From: Legionellaceae bacterium
Lineage (GTDB): Bacteria > Pseudomonadota > Gammaproteobacteria > Legionellales > Legionellaceae
Length of the DNA: 6,406 nucleotides
Assembly: GCA_947473535.1 (NCBI GenBank)
Contig: CANJFK010000067.1
Coordinates: 1 to 6,406 of the forward strand
Reading direction: 5' to 3'
Of this stretch, positions 3,720 through 6,406 are shown in pieces. Position numbers and translations under genes: made by a program. The first letter of the stretch is position 1. Each line of letters starts with the position of its first letter. The notes under the pieces were generated by a model. It made no database searches. It had not been told where the DNA came from and saw only the letters and a list, made by a program, of their open reading frames with translations.

Positions 3720-6188
3720 CTAGTCATCACCATTTTTAATTAACAGTTCCAATGCTGTTTGTCTATTGCTGGTGTCTTGCTGTCTGATTGCCAGTGACAT
3801 GGCCTTTCTTGTACCAACAAATACAGCTAGCTTCTTCGCTCTAGTTAAACCCGTGTAAATTAAGTTTCTGTAAAGCATTTTAAAGTGTTGGGTGAGCACT
3901 GGAATAATGACAGTTGAAAACTCACTTCCCTGTGATTTATGAATAGTTATTGCATAGGCCAAGTCCAACTCCATAATGTCGTCCTTTTCATAATGAACCA
4001 TTCTGTTATCAGGGAAAAAGGAAACCAAACACGTGAGGCTTTCATTATCAATCGTGATTATTTTCCCAATATCCCCATTAAAAACATTTAAATCATAATT
4101 GTTACGACGATGTATTACTCGGTCACCCTCACGAAATATTCGTTCGCCCACTTTTATTTGATTTTTATGCAAAGCGTATGGGTTTGCTTTGTCTTGAATG
4201 ACTTTATTTAAGTTGGCCGATCCAAGACTCCCTCTCGTCATTGGTGTTAGGATCTGAATTTCAGTATCAGATCCTTTATATTTTGGTATCCAGTTTAAAT
4301 ACAGTTTAACCACAACATCAACGGCTGTCAGTCCGTAATGCAATGATGACCAGGGGTGTATTTTTTTTAATAGTGCTTTTAATGCCTGCAAGTCACTTTC
4401 TGTTTGATGCAATTTTTCTAAATCAACGTGTTTGAATTTATCGGGGATTATGAAATCTTGCTCATAAGCTGATTTAATTTCTTCGCTTGCCCTAAATTCA
4501 AAAGGTGTTCCGTCTGACACGTCCTTGAAAGCATCACTGTTCCAGTTAAATCGATGCTTCACTTTGGAGATGAAACTGAGTTGTTCTTTAGTGGCTTCAT
4601 CAGAGTCAATAAAGAGACAGTCTTCCCCTGATGTCCATAATTCAGGTTTATTGAACGGGGAATTAATATGTGGTGTTTTTGATTGATTCATTTCATGTGC
4701 ATATTTTATAATTGACGAGGATTTGGCTTGGCGAAAAATCTTAGTCAATCTAAAACAAGGAACACTCCCCGATCCAATCATATCTTTCAGCACGTTGCCA
4801 GCACCAATAGAAGGAAGCTGATCAGCGTCACCGATCAAAAGAACTTGGCAGTTTAGAGGAACGGCTTTTAACAAGGATGCACTCAAACTGATATCCAGCA
4901 TAGAGCATTCATCCACGATTAAAAAATCAGCTTTAAGCGGATTGTCCTCATTCATTTTAAATTCGCCGCCTTTCCATTCAAGTAATCGATGTATTGTTTT
5001 CGCCTCGCGGCCAATGACTTCCGTCATTCTTTGTGTGGCACGTCCCGTAGGCGCTGCAAGTAAAACACTTTTTTTCATTGCTTCAAGAAGTCGCACAATA
5101 ACTAGAGTTGTTGTCGTTTTCCCACATCCAGGACCACCTGTTAAAATTGACAGTCGATGATGAACAATCTTTTCTACTGAAACAGACTGCTCATCACTTA
5201 AAGCAATTGATTTTCTTTCGCAATAGTTCGCAATCCATGATGTTACTCGGGCTGTATCTAATGCCACCTCGCCTCTCATACCGATTATTTTTTTTGCGAC
5301 GATTTGTTCATCATAAAAAAGTGTTTTTGAGTAATAGCAAACACAATCTTGATTGTCTTTTACAATATGTCTAGTTTTAAGTTGTTGATCGTTTTCCATA
5401 AACGCAAGATGATCCAATAATTGCGCTTCTAAATTCATTTCGATTAATTCAATTATTCCTGTATTAATCTGTTGCAATGTTAAATAACAGTGTCCTTGTT
5501 CTCTGCTAGCGGCTAATACGTGCTTTATTGCCGCGATAATACGTTGCTGGCTATCAAGCGACAAGCCAAGACTGAGTGCTACTTTATCTGCTGAAAAAAA
5601 GCCAATGCCATAAAAATCATTGGCCAGTTGGTAAGGGTTGTCGGTTACGATTTTTATCGCTTCATTACTGTATTTTTTATATATTTTTACAGCAAAAAGC
5701 GTACTTATTCCGTGATGCTGTAAAAACATCATCACGTCTCTAATTGCTTTATGCTCAGTCCACGCTGACTCGATCATATCAAGTTTTTTTGTGGCTATTC
5801 CTGGAACTTCCGTTAATCGATTGATGTTTGACTCAAAGATTTCTAACGTATCGTGTTTGAAATATGTGACAATTTTTTTTGCGGTTTTAGGCCCTACTCC
5901 TTTTATAAGTCCAGAACCTAAATATTTTTCAATCGATGCGGTTGTAGCCGGCTTTTTTTCAATTGCCTTAGTTGCTTTAAATTGACGACCATATTTTCCA
6001 TCAATAGTCCACGCGCCAACAAACTCCATCGTAGCACCGGCAAACACTTTAGTTTGATGCACGGTGACGGTTTCTTGTTGTTGTGGTGCATTGAGTGGAT
6101 GCACCCTAAGAACAGACCAACCTGTTGTTTGATTATGGTAGGTTACTTTGCTAACAATACCACTGAGTGTTTCATCTATTGTTTTCAT
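3720..6188 (-). CDS. RecD2-type ATP-dependent DNA helicase (SF1B)
   Basis: RecD2-like enzymes unwind DNA 5' to 3' with ATP and act without RecB or RecC, neither of which is visible here. Residues 1-80 resemble the RecD2 OB-like domain (YHNQTTGWSVLRV, then GKYGRQF). Helix-hairpin-helix segments follow at about 90-160 (GSGLIKGVGPKTAKKIV; VPGIATKKL) and 184-209 (NPYQLAN, GIGFFSADKVA). Helicase motifs are complete: Walker A GGPGCGKTT at 351-359, APTGRATQRM at 379-388, Walker B DECS at 426-429, GDADQLPSIGAGN at 453-465, and IFRQA at 484-488. Next come LTPMTRGSLG (647-656), the SH3-like region with NVFNGDIG (701-708), AITIHKSQGSEF (746-757) and YTGLTRAKK (778-786). At 822 residues it is about 100 longer than a typical RecD2, the excess being a block at about 530-620. 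The ATG at 6186-6188 is preferred over the adjacent TTG at 6189-6191; neither has a clear Shine-Dalgarno. TraA relaxase-helicases are excluded because no relaxase domain is present. It is separated from the HU operon by 216 bp, so it probably forms its own unit. Confidence 0.93.
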   Translation of the reverse strand: MKTIDETLSGIVSKVTYHNQTTGWSVLRVHPLNAPQQQETVTVHQTKVFAGATMEFVGAWTIDGKYGRQFKATKAIEKKPATTASIEKYLGSGLIKGVGPKTAKKIVTYFKHDTLEIFESNINRLTEVPGIATKKLDMIESAWTEHKAIRDVMMFLQHHGISTLFAVKIYKKYSNEAIKIVTDNPYQLANDFYGIGFFSADKVALSLGLSLDSQQRIIAAIKHVLAASREQGHCYLTLQQINTGIIELIEMNLEAQLLDHLAFMENDQQLKTRHIVKDNQDCVCYYSKTLFYDEQIVAKKIIGMRGEVALDTARVTSWIANYCERKSIALSDEQSVSVEKIVHHRLSILTGGPGCGKTTTTLVIVRLLEAMKKSVLLAAPTGRATQRMTEVIGREAKTIHRLLEWKGGEFKMNEDNPLKADFLIVDECSMLDISLSASLLKAVPLNCQVLLIGDADQLPSIGAGNVLKDMIGSGSVPCFRLTKIFRQAKSSSIIKYAHEMNQSKTPHINSPFNKPELWTSGEDCLFIDSDEATKEQLSFISKVKHRFNWNSDAFKDVSDGTPFEFRASEEIKSAYEQDFIIPDKFKHVDLEKLHQTESDLQALKALLKKIHPWSSLHYGLTAVDVVVKLYLNWIPKYKGSDTEIQILTPMTRGSLGSANLNKVIQDKANPYALHKNQIKVGERIFREGDRVIHRRNNYDLNVFNGDIGKIITIDNESLTCLVSFFPDNRMVHYEKDDIMELDLAYAITIHKSQGSEFSTVIIPVLTQHFKMLYRNLIYTGLTRAKKLAVFVGTRKAMSLAIRQQDTSNRQTALELLIKNGDD

Positions 6189-6193
6189 CAAGA

Positions 6194-6203
6194 GAGTATA
6201 CTC
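6194..6203. promoter_or_regulatory. Palindrome GAGTATACTC next to the helicase start
   Basis: A perfect 10-base palindrome lies 5 bases upstream of the helicase ATG. Its minus-strand TATACT (6195-6200) resembles a -10 box, which would start a transcript at the start codon itself. That would fit the missing Shine-Dalgarno but has no clear -35. It may instead be a small operator or chance. Confidence 0.3.
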
Positions 6204-6224
6204 AACAGGTCGTGACTAGATCCA

Positions 6225-6253
6225 ATTATATTAGGGTTTCTGATGCCAATGCA
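6225..6253 (-). promoter_or_regulatory. Candidate promoter of the RecD2-like helicase
   Basis: The minus strand has a perfect TATAAT at 6225-6230. With a 17-base spacer the -35 position is TGCATT (6248-6253), a poor match. Transcription would start near 6218 and give a leader of about 30 bases. The strong -10 and AT-rich setting support it; the weak -35 keeps confidence low. Confidence 0.35.
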
Positions 6254-6317
6254 TATGAAAAATTACTAGAAACGCTAATGTATGTTAATCAGCATGCAAA
6301 AATGCAGTAAATCTCAC

Positions 6318-6404
6318 TCAGTTCATGTTTTCAATAAAAACCGAATAATGAGTAAATTTAAAGCGACTTGATTTACAATTATGACACATTACAGGGGTGT
6401 CATG
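6318..6404 (-). CDS. Possible 3' end of an upstream gene, cut by the window edge
   Basis: A minus-strand frame is open from the window edge to a TGA at 6318-6320, giving 28 residues. They include VMCHNCKSSRFKFTHYS, which has a protein-like makeup with a CxxC pair that could be part of a zinc site. It would be a gene oriented like the rest and ending 129 bp before the helicase start. No start or family can be judged, and 28 codons may be open by chance. Confidence 0.25.
   Translation of the reverse strand, partial: HDTPVMCHNCKSSRFKFTHYSVFIENMN
6381..6403. repeat. 7-bp perfect inverted repeat at the right edge
   Basis: ATGACAC at 6381-6387 pairs with GTGTCAT at 6397-6403 around 9 bases. It lies inside the possible partial reading frame. 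It could be a regulator site, a hairpin or an element end, but the window stops three bases later. Confidence 0.4.
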
Positions 6405-6406
6405 GG

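Noticed and set aside
6186..6210. LexA (SOS) box upstream of the helicase
   Set aside because: CTG is present at 6206-6208 on the minus strand (in CTGTTGAGTATAC), but the required CAG after ten bases is missing, so it does not fit the gammaproteobacterial consensus CTG-N10-CAG.
6381..6406. Plus-strand gene starting at ATG 6381 and leaving the window
   Set aside because: Only eight codons are visible, there is no Shine-Dalgarno, and the ATG is part of the inverted repeat 6381-6403.

Overview
The window looks like accessory DNA from a moderately AT-rich gammaproteobacterium (or a close relative). RdgC is known mainly from beta- and gammaproteobacteria, and the low-GC codon use would suit a Legionella-like host. 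The host assignment is inference; no rRNA or core housekeeping gene is present to confirm it. All four convincing genes lie on the minus strand and are described in transcription order, right to left.

Right edge (6192-6406): a short non-coding stretch with a possible TATAAT promoter. It may also hold the last 28 codons of a gene entering from outside the window. Next comes a large RecD2-type (RecD-like, SF1B) DNA helicase of about 822 residues (3720-6188). It has an N-terminal OB-like region, helix-hairpin-helix motifs and complete helicase motifs, plus an extra block of about 90 residues between the FRQ motif and the C-terminal half.

A 216-bp gap (3504-3719) carries a plausible promoter with a perfect TTGACA -35 box and operator-like inverted repeats. 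It drives a probable three-gene operon: an HU-family DNA-binding protein (3228-3503), the recombination-associated protein RdgC (2187-3134) and an unrecognised 551-residue protein (497-2152). HU and rdgC are separated by 93 bp containing a hairpin. rdgC and the unknown gene are 34 bp apart, with the unknown gene's ribosome binding site in the gap.

Left end (1-496): no convincing gene. It holds tandem repeats suggestive of the end of an insertion sequence, a short plus-strand reading-frame remnant, and a cluster of nested inverted repeats with three copies of GTTGCAAA.

Taken together, three of the four genes have recognised DNA roles: a helicase, a DNA-bending protein and a duplex-binding RecA antagonist. 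The likely theme is control of recombination or replication on a mobile or integrated element, with the 551-residue protein as its uncharacterised partner. No integrase, relaxase, replication initiator or conjugation gene is visible, so the type of element cannot be stated. The helicase gene looks AT-richer than the operon (one sampled 60-base line is about 37% GC at 4021-4080 against about 47% at 541-600), which may mean different origins.
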